From Strobilurus pachycystidiatus (Eukaryota; Basidiomycota; Agaricomycetes; Agaricales; Physalacriaceae), in NCBI GenBank assembly GCA_019915135.1, contig JAHLMK010000012.1:1364001-1428000 (forward strand): a DNA stretch of 64,000 nucleotides, in the 5' to 3' direction. Both the position numbers and the translations under genes were made by a program. Below, piece by piece: positions 47,175 through 58,549 of this stretch. How positions within the stretch are numbered: the stretch's first letter is position 1; every line of letters begins with the position of its first letter. The notes under the pieces were generated by a model. It was not told where the DNA came from, made no database searches, and saw nothing but the letters and a program-made list of their open reading frames with translations.

Positions 47175-48765
47175 ATGTCTCGATCTCGGCTATCACGCAA
47201 TGTCAAGGTCCGCATTGGTGGCATCGCGAAGCGCTCGGCACCCAGAAACACGACCGTCACCCTCAACCCGACGAGTACCCAAGTGCGTCAAGCGTACCTG
47301 AGAAGGATGAATTATTCCTCTGGTATGTTGATCATCAATGGGTCATATTTCTATGCTAAATCTACAGGGCTTACACAGGAGCAACAGGAAGCGGCCTTTG
47401 GCTCGCAGCAGCAAGACTTCAACACTATGGACTACGGGCCAGGACTTGGCGACGAAGGGGCCAATTTCGCGGCGGGAGATGGAAGCGAAGACGAGCGAGA
47501 GACCGACTCAGAGAATGAGACGGCTGAAGATGCTGAGAGGAAAGTTATTAAACGGTGTGTCTTCTGCATCTATTGTCCCATTTCCACAGACATAACATCT
47601 CTCAGGAAGTACAAGGTCGATCAGAGGTTGCGGCGCGAGCGTCTCGCCATCCAAACGCGGGCTTGGACGGAGCAAATTCCCCGGCTCACCGAGGCCTACC
47701 TGCAGTGGAAGCACGACGGAACTCCTCCTGCACTCACCGATGAAGCCGCCAGTCCCTTCTCTCTGCAGTGTGTGGACTTTTTCGGTGCGTCCTCCTCTCG
47801 TCTTGTGGATCATCACTGATGTATTAGTTAGATTTGAAGACCCTCGTCTTCTCACACAAACCCACCACCGACACTCCAGAGGTCACCTATTCCAACGAAA
47901 CTCTCGTCAAGCGAGGCTTCCTTGGAAATGCGCCGGAATCCCCGTCTATCGCGATCTCCTTCTCTACACTCGAGGCCTATCGACAGCTCCATCGCGTGTG
48001 TCCGCGCCTTCGTCCACAAGCCTTTGCTCGTGCTCTCTGTCACCTCCACGGAGTACCGAATCGCGCCTACCTCCGACAAATGTTTCAGAACGCCTTCGAT
48101 GTCTACCGCAACATCCAACATCAGTTACAACGCCTTGTTGACCAGGAACTCGGCCGCGCTCCCGATTGGCGCAATACGAACGTGTGCCCGCCGTGCATGT
48201 ACAAGCTCGAAGACGAGGTAGAGCTTGATCCATCCCTAATGGCTAGTGGCGACGGCAACATGTCGCTCCGCTTGCTGGACGATGCTCTTCGCTCAGGTTC
48301 AGCTCGTCCTGAGGATCACCCCCGACGTTCCCCGATGTGGATTTCCCCAGAAGAAGTAGACGTCTTCAAAGACGACGTGGCTAATGCGAAGAAGGCGCGT
48401 TCTCAACGCCCTGCTGTACCGGCCGTCACCATCCCTCCCGTTCAGGCTGCAACCCAACCCTCCGCTTCGGCCGAGACCGTTCCTGCTGCCGTCAATTCCG
48501 ACGCTGGCCAACATCCAACTGCAGTCGGAGCCTCTCCTCCTACACAGTCCTCGACCCCTCGACGCCCGGCGGTAACGGTCGTTGACGCTGACGACGACGA
48601 TCTCGAGGAATGGATTGACGGAGGGGGTGACGCTGCTGGCTCCGACGACCCCACCAGCCTCCGGACGTGCCTTGACAGGTGGCGAAATGCAGGTCCTGAG
48701 GCCCGCAAGAAGATGTTCACCCTTTTCGCAATAAGCGGTGTCTTTCTTGCAGGGTGCCGTCACGG
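47175..48765 (+). pseudogene. KDZ transposase, 3' truncated by LTR
   Basis: Starts MSRSRLSRNVKVRIGG at 47175; three short introns are removed (after SSG, ERKVIKR and DFF). The protein has the KDZ CxC-type region, CPPCMYKLEDEVELDPSLMASGDGN with SLRLLDDALR, and CLDRWRNAGPEARKKMFTLFAISGVFLAGCRHGD, a hallmark preceding the catalytic core. Coding then stops at 48765, where the LTR of gypsy element E1 begins, so most of the catalytic domain is missing in this window. The lost part may lie beyond the right edge. Confidence 0.85.
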
Positions 48766-50459
48766 TGATACGCATTGTAGAATCCTAGTGCCAGAACCAG
48801 GGAATTTTGCGATTCCTGTAGGAGTCTATGCCAGGACTTCCAGTCACAGCACAACGACCAGAGAGACACACGGAGAAACTACCTTAACGCAGGCAAGTCT
48901 CCAGGACTAAGGGATACGCGCCTTTAGGACGCGGTATGATCGACCGATCATACTCCTTAACTCCGAATATCATTATCCAAGCGTTGTACTCTTAAAACCA
49001 GGAGTTAATTCAACCGTGTCGGTCATGCAACGACAAGTGCCTACCAGAAATAGCACTACGGAAAGTACCCAGGCAGGAGATACTCTACCAAGAAGGCTCA
49101 AGGAGTTTACTCGTGCTAAGTCGGAACTCGCGCGATCAAGAATAGATCAAAGGAGAAGATCTCTCTTCCGGGCCATGGCGCCTTCGGAATAGTGATCTCC
49201 GCTCCGACGCCCCGCACCAAAGAAAACGGACTTCGATCCGCCGCCGCCGATCACTAAAGATAGACCTGGCTAAAAGGCCCGATCATGGACCTTGTACCTC
49301 ACTGGAACTCACATATTGATGTGGCGTCACTGAGTGTCGAAAACGAATCACCTTCCAAGCGCTAAGGATAAAGCCCAACCAACGCCTAAGACACGAAAGA
49401 ACTCATTAAGGAGTTTTGCCAAGACAAGCGGAACCTCGGGAGACAGAAATAGACTTAAGGAAGAGCCAGATCGGTGGTGTGGCGCACTTGGCGCTGACCA
49501 AGTGTTCAGTCTTCTCCCGGGTCGGCTGTTTCGAACAGGGATAGCCAATCAGGACGCTAGTACAGAATGACTCGACCTCCGAGAGGCCCGACGAGTAGTA
49601 AACCCGCTTACAGTACAGAATAGTAGGAATAGTATAAAAGGCCAGCAAGCGCCAGTAGATAGGTAGCTTAGTGCCCCCACAGTATCCGCTAGTAATACGC
49701 AGTCGCTGTAGTGAATCTAACTCGAGTTTCGACTCAACTTACTCTGAATTTGAGAGAACCCAAAAGACCTTGAAAGCCCCAAAAAGACCTTAGAACCATT
49801 TAGGCGATATCAGGTGTTAGCAAACTCCTTGAAGAACTCATAGGTTCCTATCCTCCAAGTCACTAAGACAATACCAAACGACACCACTTGGCGTTAGACC
49901 CTTGTGTTCGTTAGAAGGCCGGGTTGCAAGTAGTTCTGCCTTGCAATCACGCTCTGTTGTGAAGTATTCGCCTTTGAGGAGTTTAGTTGAGTTTGAACGA
50001 GTGTTGTTATCGTCTGAAACACCTTACGGAATCTTTGGTCCCAGTCCAAGACACTAGAAGTTTGGTTTAAAGACAAGGAAATCGCCTTACTTGGTAGCAG
50101 TCCAGTAGCATAAACACCTACGGTAGCGGCCTGCCATAAGACAATCACCTTGTATAAAAGAACGATCAATAAGAAGGAGCTACATTGCCTCGCGCTGTTT
50201 AAGGTCTCCGTACGTTGTGACTTCGGCCTACGACTTTCAGATTATCTTGTTCGACTTTGTGAATCAATCTCCCTACACCCCCTAAAACTACTCGAACGCA
50301 AGTTCGTAATACATCTCTATTGTTCCAATACCAAAAGTACTTGTTCCTTTGAACAACTACACCAGCCTCGCTCCCACAAGGAGTATTAGTGAGATATAAG
50401 GATAGATAGGATAGATTTCATAGTCCCTTTTTAGAGGTCTATTTCGAACGTGCATATCA
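48766..50459 (+). repeat. 5' LTR of E1
   Basis: Starts TGATACGCATTG and ends CGTGCATATCA five bases before the primer-binding site. The start resembles the E2 LTR start (TGACACGC) and both share ATTTTGCGAT about 50 bases in. Contains TATAAAAG at 49633-49640, a likely U3 promoter. Boundaries are inferred from these matches and from the KDZ disruption. Confidence 0.7.
49633..49640 (+). promoter_or_regulatory. LTR TATA box of E1
   Basis: TATAAAAG located about 830 bp before the LTR end; the E2 LTR has the same octamer in a similar place (55905-55912). Confidence 0.55.
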
Positions 50460-50464
50460 TATTT

Positions 50465-50483
50465 TGGAGCCCACCGCGAGGGG
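50465..50483 (+). other. Primer-binding site of E1
   Basis: TGGAGCCCACCGCGAGGGG starts with TGG as expected for complementarity to a tRNA CCA end and follows the LTR end by five bases. The same 19 bases occur in E2. The matching tRNA could not be named. Confidence 0.75.
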
Positions 50484-51027
50484 GTGATATATTTTGATTT
50501 CAACGAAACCTACCAAGGCATCTGCGAAGTCTTAAATTCCAAACAACGACCTGGCTGCTAGGAACTCTGAACGTTATACCAACAGTCAGAACCAAGCAAA
50601 CCCGCCACCACCAAAAGCAAAACCAGTCATTGCAGGATCATCAAGTCCTACAAACTCTGGGATAGCAAGTCGGCTTCGAACCAAACGACCTACAGCCGGA
50701 TCTCTCTTCAACGGAACTCCCCAAGAAGTTGCTGCAGCTCAAAAGCGTTTAGCGAACCCGTCAACACCAAAGTCCAAAAAGTCGAAACGTGGAACAAAAG
50801 TACCACCGACGCCCCAAGCATCTACTAGGAGAAGAGCTACTTCGGATCCTGAAACACCTTCGCGAGCTACTACCAGCCAAAGGCGATCTTCAGCCTCCGA
50901 AATCTCGCCTAGTTCTACGAACTCCACACCTTTTGGAAGTCCTCTAACTAGTTTAGAAGACGACGACAGTTTACCACCGATTCCTACGTTTATTAACTTC
51001 GGAAACTCCAACCCACGAACCAACACT

Positions 51028-52389
51028 ATGCCCGCAATGGCTGCTGTTAGAAAGTTAATCCCTTCTGACGAACTCAGTGATGAGGCAAAAGCAGAAATCA
51101 AGGACAAAAAGGTCCCCATACCTTTCTCCAACAACGCCCCCAAATGCAAAGGCAAAACTGGAGAAGATATTAGGGAATTCTTCGCGACTTGTGACTGGAT
51201 CTTCGATGTCTCGAACGTCAAGGAACAAGGAACCAAAATGGAGATGGCTGCCTTCTACGCAGGCCATGAACAGAGGAAACGCTGGCACCGGCATGCAGAC
51301 TATGCAAAAGGTGTTTGGGCAGACTTCAAGGAATCAATCTTAGCCTCCTACTCGAAGGGTAAGAACGATCCGGAGTATGTCCCCAGTGACCTCAAGGACG
51401 CTTTGGAACCTTACATCGCCCGGCCTGTTAATAACAAACAGTATTGGGAAGCGTTCTCGCGCGAAGTTCTCCATATCCTGGAAGCTTTGATTCAGAGTGG
51501 AGAGGTAACCAACAAAGGTGCTATTGAGTATATAAAGTCCTCCCTTACGGAAGGAATCTGGCACAATGTCCTAGGAGATCTAAGGCAGGAAGTGTTAAAG
51601 ACAGCAGTCGCTGGAACTACTCCAACGTATGATTTTACCTTGGATCAAGTAGCCAAGGCAGTCTCCAATTACTTCCTCACGGACAAATGGGTATCTGGTC
51701 CCCCAACCACGAACGCGTTTTCCAGGGACTTAGTCCCTATGTCAACGTCGCGGGTCAAGACCGAGGAACTGGACGAATACCTGAACCGTATAGCCTCGCT
51801 CCAGGACGTTATCCAGAAAGGAGAGAAAGATCGAGAGGAATCTAGAAAGAATGATCAGAAACTCTTGACGGCAGTCCTGGAGAGTCTGCAGAGGACCAAC
51901 ATTCAAGGTCTGCGTTCACAAGGCTATATACAAGAAACACCTAGTGTGTATTTACAAACTCCAATGAATGGCGTTTCGCTTCCGACCAATCTGCCTAACG
52001 GGATCTATAAGACTCCGCAAGGTGCGATTCCTCCAGGCAACAAGTTTGTAGTAAACGATGGAAGATGTTATTTCTGCCGGGATGTGGGGCATATAATCGC
52101 CAATTGTCCGGTGAAAGAAATGTGTGAAACCCAAGGTCATATATTCAAACCAGGGGGGACAAACATCTACCACTTACAAAATGGACAGCCCATTCAAAGG
52201 ACCAATGCGAAGCAACCGCTAAGTCCTTGGGAACAGGTACAGAAATACCAGCAAGAAAATGCAACCAAGGTCTCCGCGTTCCAATCCCAAGAAGATGAAT
52301 TCGCGCCGGATCCTTCGGTATATATGCAAATGACTCCCCAGGAAAGCGAGTTCAGTAGTGAACCATTTTCGGGTTTCGGCAAGGCTTGA
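51028..52389 (+). CDS. Gag polyprotein of E1
   Basis: The frame from the first ATG (51028) encodes 453 residues; it is open upstream to about 50530 without ATG, and that stretch aligns loosely with the N-terminal part of E2 Gag, so translation may begin earlier. The middle resembles gypsy capsid (FFATCDWIFDV, YAKGVWADFKESILASYSKG), then a coiled coil and a zinc knuckle CYFCRDVGHIIANC (C-x2-C-x4-H-x4-C). Gag packages the RNA. Its TGA overlaps the next ATG (TGATG). Confidence 0.85.
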   Translation: MPAMAAVRKLIPSDELSDEAKAEIKDKKVPIPFSNNAPKCKGKTGEDIREFFATCDWIFDVSNVKEQGTKMEMAAFYAGHEQRKRWHRHADYAKGVWADFKESILASYSKGKNDPEYVPSDLKDALEPYIARPVNNKQYWEAFSREVLHILEALIQSGEVTNKGAIEYIKSSLTEGIWHNVLGDLRQEVLKTAVAGTTPTYDFTLDQVAKAVSNYFLTDKWVSGPPTTNAFSRDLVPMSTSRVKTEELDEYLNRIASLQDVIQKGEKDREESRKNDQKLLTAVLESLQRTNIQGLRSQGYIQETPSVYLQTPMNGVSLPTNLPNGIYKTPQGAIPPGNKFVVNDGRCYFCRDVGHIIANCPVKEMCETQGHIFKPGGTNIYHLQNGQPIQRTNAKQPLSPWEQVQKYQQENATKVSAFQSQEDEFAPDPSVYMQMTPQESEFSSEPFSGFGKA

Positions 52390-53564
52390 TGAAGGAAGGA
52401 GTGCCTAGTGCACAGACTCCTCCGGAGAGCCAGTTGACTGTTCAAACTCGACAAAGTAATAAAGATAATCATTCCAAACCGGTTTCAACACCGGAAAAGA
52501 CAAAAATACCTTGGCCTCGGGACCGGGTCTCCGTGGTAATACCTCCTAAAGCCCCGGTATCGCCAAAGGTAACCTTCACTAAACCTGAAGTCACCCAAGA
52601 AATACCTCCTGTGGATCAGGAAATTCTTGAGGAGATTCTGGCTATGGAAGAACCTGCGCCTGCAGTGCAGCCTAAGGTAGATTCAACTCTACCTTCGAGT
52701 ACACCAACGAGCCAGAAGACCTTACACCCTCAGCAGAAGGTCAAAAGTTTCCAACGCCGCAGCTTAGCGGAAGAGTTGCTACACAAGAATCCGAGCTGGA
52801 GAGAAGCATGGAAGTTCTTACTTCCGGAAGCTCTCTTAGCAACGAATCCTCCGTGGCAGCAAAGCATATCGGACTTCATTAGAAAACGAAATGCGCCGGT
52901 TTCGGTACTCCAACAGGAAGAATTGACCGAAACGGTACAAGACGACTACCAACCGGAGTTATACTCAGTTAACTTACAAGCACGAGACAACTTGCCGATT
53001 GGAGGAATTGTAGTTCACGATGCGGTGGAACAGTTCATAAACCTCACTGGAGGGCAATATACTGGACCATTCCACATGACTACGGGAAACATTGCACCAG
53101 AGAACGCTGATCTAAGGACTTTCTGGCCTATGATAAACCGCAACGGAAAGAAGGAAAGTCTCATTGACGGGGGTTCTCAAATCGCCTCAATCTCGCTGAA
53201 AGCTGCGTTAGAACTAGGGGTTTCTTATGATCCCAACTTCAAAATAACCATGGAAAGCGCGGATAAAGGACGGACTAGTACACTTGGGTTAGCCCGCAAT
53301 GTACCCTTCGACTTCGAAGGGATTGTGTACTACCTCCAGTTGCATGTTCTGGAGGACCCCGCCTATGAAGTCCTATTAGGTAGACCATTCGAGATTGTAT
53401 CCAATCTGGTAATTACGAACTTGTCCAATGGAAACGCCTTGGGAACTCTGACAGATAATACCAATGGCAAGAAGTTGACCATACCGTCGTACCGACGAGG
53501 ACAAATACCTAGGCATATGTTACCACCGGGGCAACCGGGTTTTCACCTGGACTCAAGGAAGTAG
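52389..53564 (+). CDS. Retropepsin ORF of E1
   Basis: A separate frame one step back (-1) from gag; ATG at 52389 overlaps the gag TGA. The first half is Pro/Lys-rich linker. The protease part has LIDGGSQIASISLKAALELG (Asp-Gly-Gly rather than Asp-Ser/Thr-Gly), then KITMESADKGRTSTLGLARN, and EVLLGRPFE, the usual retropepsin C-terminal motif. It would cleave Gag and Pol. Stop TAG at 53562-53564. Confidence 0.8.
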   Translation: MKEGVPSAQTPPESQLTVQTRQSNKDNHSKPVSTPEKTKIPWPRDRVSVVIPPKAPVSPKVTFTKPEVTQEIPPVDQEILEEILAMEEPAPAVQPKVDSTLPSSTPTSQKTLHPQQKVKSFQRRSLAEELLHKNPSWREAWKFLLPEALLATNPPWQQSISDFIRKRNAPVSVLQQEELTETVQDDYQPELYSVNLQARDNLPIGGIVVHDAVEQFINLTGGQYTGPFHMTTGNIAPENADLRTFWPMINRNGKKESLIDGGSQIASISLKAALELGVSYDPNFKITMESADKGRTSTLGLARNVPFDFEGIVYYLQLHVLEDPAYEVLLGRPFEIVSNLVITNLSNGNALGTLTDNTNGKKLTIPSYRRGQIPRHMLPPGQPGFHLDSRK

Positions 53565-53584
53565 GAAACGCCTACGGAGAGGCG

Positions 53585-54889
53585 GTGTTGATCCTGGAAA
53601 GATCACCTAATGGTAATATAGAAGTCAAGCAGACATGGGTACCAGGAGAAAATGAAGCACACTTCCGAGAAGGAGCCTTAACGTCCCTCTACCTGAAGAA
53701 ATCTCCTGCGTACATAGACAAGGCGGCAAAAAGCCTTAGGAAACAACATGCCTTTATGAAAGCCTCTACGGTGCCAGGAACTGTCCCAGCTAGCCTGGTA
53801 ACGCCTCGGGGTTTATTGAAAGAAATCAACGCAACCAAGGTACAAGGATTTCGAAAGGTGTTTAACATAAAGGGAATTGCCGAAGATCAAGAACGAACTA
53901 AGTCCCACGCCACAGTAACCATGAATCTCTTCTATGGGGTACCCCAGGAGTTGCACAAATCATTCTCAGGACTTTCAGTGACGCTACCTAAAGATTATGT
54001 GACGGAAGCACAGGACAAGTTCCTGGAGTTGGAAAGTCAACGTCCAGTACGAGGCGTGTTCGCCGGGAAAAAGTATAAACCGATGGCGCTGAAAACCAAA
54101 GCCCATCTGGGGACTCTACCCGAAGAATTCAGGATCAAACGACATATCAAAGGCGATCCTCTAGCAGGAATGCCTGAACTCAGTCCAGATCCCCCGTCCT
54201 TCGTACCAACTGGAAGGTATACTGCGGAAAGACGTGAACAACTACAAGCGGACCACCCTGGAGATTTTCTGACTTCGGTGGAAAGACGAATCGTAGACCA
54301 ACTTATGTGTGGACAGAATGCGGGATTCGCCTGGGAGGAAATGGAAAAAGGACATTTTGACCCAGAGTACTTTCCACCTGTCGATATACCCGTTATTCCA
54401 CATACTCCGTGGGTGTTAAGAAACATACCTATACCCCCAGGAATCTACGATGAAGTCTGTAAGATAATCAAGCACAAACTAGACTCAGGCGTATATGAAC
54501 CTTCGAACTCTTCATATCGCTCAAGGTGGTTCTGTGTAGTGAAAAAGGATGGCAAGAAACTCCGTTTGGTACATAGCTTGGAACCTCTTAACGCGGTAAC
54601 CATCGCACATTCGGGGTTGCCTCCTGCTACAGAGGAGTTAGCTGAAGCGTTCGCAGGAAGAGCCTGTGGAGGTACCCTGGACTTGTATGTCGGGTATGAT
54701 GAACGGCTACTGGCCACTGCCTCTCGCGATATGACTACCTTCTCAACACCTTACGGTGCTTTACGATTAAAGACTTTACCTATGGGATGGACCAATTCGG
54801 TTCCGATATTTCACGACGACGTTACAACCATTCTAATGGATGAGATACCGGCGTTCACAAGACCTTACATCGATGATGTACCTGTCCGT
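53585..54889 (+). pseudogene. Pol of E1, truncated in reverse transcriptase
   Basis: Open frame -1 to the protease frame and overlapping it slightly (open from about 53552). It carries the pol N-terminal region, then reverse transcriptase: HTPWVLRNIPIPPGIYDEVCKIIKHK, WFCVVKKDGKKLRLVHSLEPLN, TLDLYVGYDERL, and the catalytic PYIDDVPV box. The frame ends at 54892 where the E2 LTR starts; RNase H and integrase are absent. The stop codon is LTR sequence, not part of pol. Confidence 0.88.
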
Positions 54890-56721
54890 TGACACGCTTT
54901 ATGCGCGCCTGAGCCTAGAAACCGAGAATTTTGCGATTTCTAGATAAGACTCGAAGCCGAAATGCACGATACATCTAACGAGAGACCATAAGATTGCCAG
55001 TGATAATACGGAGACCTCATTAGGGCAAGAATGAGCCTCCAGGAGAAATTCATCTTCGAATATCACCATCAAAAGTGCCCACTTGATTTATCAAGTCAAC
55101 ATCACGTACACATTCTTAAAGAGGACTCGTCTAAGAAACGAACTCGAGTTCCAAGTAATTCGGACTCGACTTTGTCAGTGTTGTTCATAGACGATTAGAG
55201 TTCGATTAGCTCACTTCCTGCTGATGAGTAGAATGGGGTTAAGCTACAGAATGGTCTAGGTCAGCATAAATGGGGATGAAAGCCCAGTAATGTTATCACA
55301 AGATACAACTATCCCCTTGGAATTCTGAGTCTAGAACCCACGATAGCACAAAATCGAGTAACAGCCGAGCTATTCGAAGAAGCCAATAAAGATAAAGATG
55401 ATCAAGTGTTCTTCATGAATAATCCGCAGTATGCCAAGAGTGTTAAGAATCAAGAAGCCAAGCTTCTTCAGATCTCAGGTGATTAAATCTGACCTGAAAT
55501 CAGTAGAGATTGGAACAAGCAGACAGATTGAGAACAACAAGTCAACGATCTACCATGGATCTTAGAGTGGATTCTTAAGCGAAATGAAGCTCTAGACTCA
55601 ATCAGATAATCGAGACTGAATTGGTGACGCAATCTGAAGAATCCGAGTCGCAAAGAAGCATTCAGAACAATTAAGAGCCAAGAGAAGATGAACCCCATGT
55701 GATAGATTCGACCGATAGCACGCAAGGATGTTGCAATCCGAGCTTGAAATTAGTCAACGTGGATCAACTCTAGAGGGTTCGTCATGAATAAACTGGCATA
55801 ATAAGGAAATGGAAGCGCCTAGACTGGTGTCTACAGCGCGGAAATTAACTCCAAGTGGCTATTAGTTAGTAAGTTAAGATTAGTGTACAGTAGGGACCAG
55901 TTTGTATAAAAGAAGCGTCGATACAGTATAGTAGTTTAGTTTAGTGACCCGCAGCCACGAGCCCACAAAGCTCTACTGTAGTAATCTATCTCTGTACAAA
56001 ATCGAATTCGATTTGCACGCACCCAAAGAAACTCGAATTCGAGTCAAACCTAAGAACCAAAGAACAAACCTAACGCACTAAGAGCAAGGGTTTAGAACAA
56101 AAGTGAACTTAATCGAAGAGCAAAGTTCCTTGAATTCAACGTACTAGAGGCGGTGTTTCTGAGCATAGTATCTCCCTAGAGACACTACAGAGACTTTGCA
56201 GTCTGAGCCAGCCTTTCCCTAGAGAGGACCGTTCAGTCGCGAAAAGCGTTAACCAGCATAACCTCTTGCGAGTTCAAGTGCAATTCGAGCACGATTTGGT
56301 CTAAAACCCACGCAAAACACTCAAACTCAAAGAATAAGCTCCTACCGAGGTTATAAGAAACATACCAAGTGTGGCAGTAGACTATCGTGTTCTTGATACA
56401 ACCCCTCCAGCGCGAGGATTGTGAAAGTCGCATAGTTTAAAGTTCAGTCAGAGGCTTGTGTATTGTTCCCTGAAAACCAGACGATTTGTCAATCGGTCAA
56501 AATCCCTACCACCCCCTTCAAACTCGCACTTTGTGCACACCTACGTTTCTGTTACGCAAGAACCTTGTTTTTCAAGTGTAGTGTTGTAGTAAATCAAGCT
56601 CGATTTTCTATTGCAAAACCCAATATTCCAAAACCGCAGAAACTTTACTCTCATTCGGAGTATTAAGAGTTGTGTTGTTTGTTAGGTGTGATTCTACGCC
56701 TCTAAAATAACGTGCACATCA
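54890..56721 (+). repeat. 5' LTR of E2
   Basis: Starts TGACACGC at the truncated E1 pol and ends CGTGCACATCA shortly before the primer-binding site, like the E1 LTR end (CGTGCATATCA). Length about 1.83 kb. It has TATAAAAG at 55905-55912 and several TCGA dyads. Confidence 0.7.
55905..55912 (+). promoter_or_regulatory. LTR TATA box of E2
   Basis: TATAAAAG preceded by gtttg; counterpart of the E1 box, likely core promoter of the genomic transcript. Confidence 0.55.
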
Positions 56722-58544
56722 ACTTTTTGGAGCCCACCGCGAGGGGGGTCCTATATTTTGATCAACCAAATCGGTGGTCTTTATATCCAAAAACGTCTAA
56801 GAAAGGCAGACAGTCTGCTAAATACACCCGAAGTCAACTAGACGCAAACCCGGAAACACCACCGGTTGCTAGTGGATCTCGAATTGCTCCTGAAGAATCT
56901 GAACTACAAAGTGTCCAAGTAGGAACTAGAAGTTTAAGAAAGAACAGACCACGAGTAGGAGCCCTATTCAACGATCAACCAGAAAAAGTACGGGAAAAAG
57001 TTCGCAGGTTAGCTGAACATCCCCCGCCAATTCGAAGAAGATTAGCTCCTAGAAAGAGTTATTCTGATCTTGAACAATCCGAACTCGAATTTCTACTTTT
57101 AAGCCGAGCCTTAGAAAACTACCAAGATCTTTTAAACATTCCTACGTTTATACCTCCAAGAATGACTACTGTTCGAGCGCTAGTCATCGATGAATTTCCT
57201 TCTCTGAAGTGGAGAGAAGACATAAAAGACAAAAAGATACCCAAGTATGGCACCAGCAATGCGCCAAACTTCAATGGAAAATCGGAAAACATAGCCGATT
57301 TTCTAAGGGTGATTGAACAAATCATTGGCGAGTCTGGTATTACGGATGAAGGCACGATGATTGAAATTGCGTGTAACTTTGTGCCAGAAACCATTCGAGA
57401 CCAATGGTTAAATATGCCTACTTTCATTAGAGGAGAGTGGAAAGAATTCAAGTCGGCTTTGTTGTCTAGCTATAACAGAGGCAAAGATGACACCAAGTAT
57501 TCTCTAGACGATCTAGAGGATGCTATTGTCAAATTCGAAAAACGGCCTGTTGACCACAAAGACAGGTGGAATGTTTTTCAAAGAGAAGTACTGCACATAT
57601 TGCGGTACTTAGTTAAGAAGGGTGAAATCACGGACAAGAAAGCCGTGGAAAGAATCCAAGACTGTGTAACAAATGCAGTTTGGGCCAGTACTACTGGTCA
57701 TTTAAGAACCAACAAACCGGCAGCAACAACGGTGTTGGATTGGTACAACAACATCACCAATGTTGTAGGCGCTATTACCAGCGTGTTGGAAGAAACGGCA
57801 GTCTATAGGACCAAAGGGTCCCACAAGACAGAAACCGGTACTTCAAGAGTCAAGACTGAAGATTTGACGGATACCAATAGTGCACTCAATGCACTAAGGG
57901 ATATCCTGATACAATCAGAAAAAGCTAGAGAAAAAGATCGAGTAGAGATGGCGCGCGAGAAGGAAGAAAATCAAAAGAATCATCAACGATTCCTTGATAC
58001 AATCAACGCTTCCTTGTTGAATGCGAGAACAATGAATTACCAAGATACCAATTCGATCTCGAATTTTGTTCAATCGGCACCTATCACTGTTCAACCGCCT
58101 ATGGGTACGAACAGATCCAACCAGATACCCTATACGGGAGGGAACACTGCAAATCCGACTCGAATTTTGCAGAACCCTAACCGTCTGGTACCAGCTGGTC
58201 AAACTACGTCGTATTCACAACCCGGGCGCTGCTTTTTCTGTGAAGAACCTGGTCATATGCGTGATCAGTGTAAGAAAAGATTTGACTTGCAAACGGAAGG
58301 TTGGCTAGTGATTACGGAAGCCAACTGGGACTTTTTCAACAATGGCCTTCCGATTTTAAGAAAGGAAAGGGCTGGTGGAAAGTCACCTTTGCAACAGGTT
58401 CTTAAGTACAAAGAAGATAGTCTTCGAGAAGTTAAAGCGCAAACCACTATTGGGCAAACGGATGACTTCGCACCAGAAGACATGCGTTTGGATACCTCGT
58501 ATGCAAATACTATGGTACCTCACAATCAAGGGGGTTTCAACTGA
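56712..58544 (+). CDS. Gag polyprotein of E2
   Basis: 610-residue open frame whose first ATG (56712) lies inside the LTR end and whose frame reads straight through the primer-binding site; true initiation could be internal, for example near 57163 (MTTVRALVIDEF). Contains capsid-like sequence (FLRVIEQIIGESG, FIRGEWKEFKSALLSSYNRGKDD, a match to E1), a Lys/Glu-rich coiled coil, and zinc knuckle CFFCEEPGHMRDQC. Ends TGA at 58544, just before the protease ATG. Confidence 0.85.
   Translation: MHINFLEPTARGVLYFDQPNRWSLYPKTSKKGRQSAKYTRSQLDANPETPPVASGSRIAPEESELQSVQVGTRSLRKNRPRVGALFNDQPEKVREKVRRLAEHPPPIRRRLAPRKSYSDLEQSELEFLLLSRALENYQDLLNIPTFIPPRMTTVRALVIDEFPSLKWREDIKDKKIPKYGTSNAPNFNGKSENIADFLRVIEQIIGESGITDEGTMIEIACNFVPETIRDQWLNMPTFIRGEWKEFKSALLSSYNRGKDDTKYSLDDLEDAIVKFEKRPVDHKDRWNVFQREVLHILRYLVKKGEITDKKAVERIQDCVTNAVWASTTGHLRTNKPAATTVLDWYNNITNVVGAITSVLEETAVYRTKGSHKTETGTSRVKTEDLTDTNSALNALRDILIQSEKAREKDRVEMAREKEENQKNHQRFLDTINASLLNARTMNYQDTNSISNFVQSAPITVQPPMGTNRSNQIPYTGGNTANPTRILQNPNRLVPAGQTTSYSQPGRCFFCEEPGHMRDQCKKRFDLQTEGWLVITEANWDFFNNGLPILRKERAGGKSPLQQVLKYKEDSLREVKAQTTIGQTDDFAPEDMRLDTSYANTMVPHNQGGFN
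56728..56746 (+). other. Primer-binding site of E2
   Basis: Same 19 bases as E1 (TGGAGCCCACCGCGAGGGG), then g-rich bases and tatattttgat, also shared with E1. Confidence 0.75.
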
Positions 58545-58549
58545 GCTTG

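Larger units (their letters stand above)
48766..54889 (+). mobile_element. Ty3/gypsy element E1, 3' truncated
   Basis: Element order: LTR (48766-50459), primer-binding site (50465), gag, protease, pol. The pol frame ends inside reverse transcriptase at 54889, where the LTR of element E2 begins (TGACACGC). E1 also inserted into a KDZ gene. Its 3' pol and 3' LTR are not in the window, as expected for a nested insertion by E2. Confidence 0.85.

Noticed and set aside
54887..54892. Natural stop codon of E1 pol
   Set aside because: The TGA is the first bases of the E2 LTR, and reverse transcriptase is incomplete at that point.
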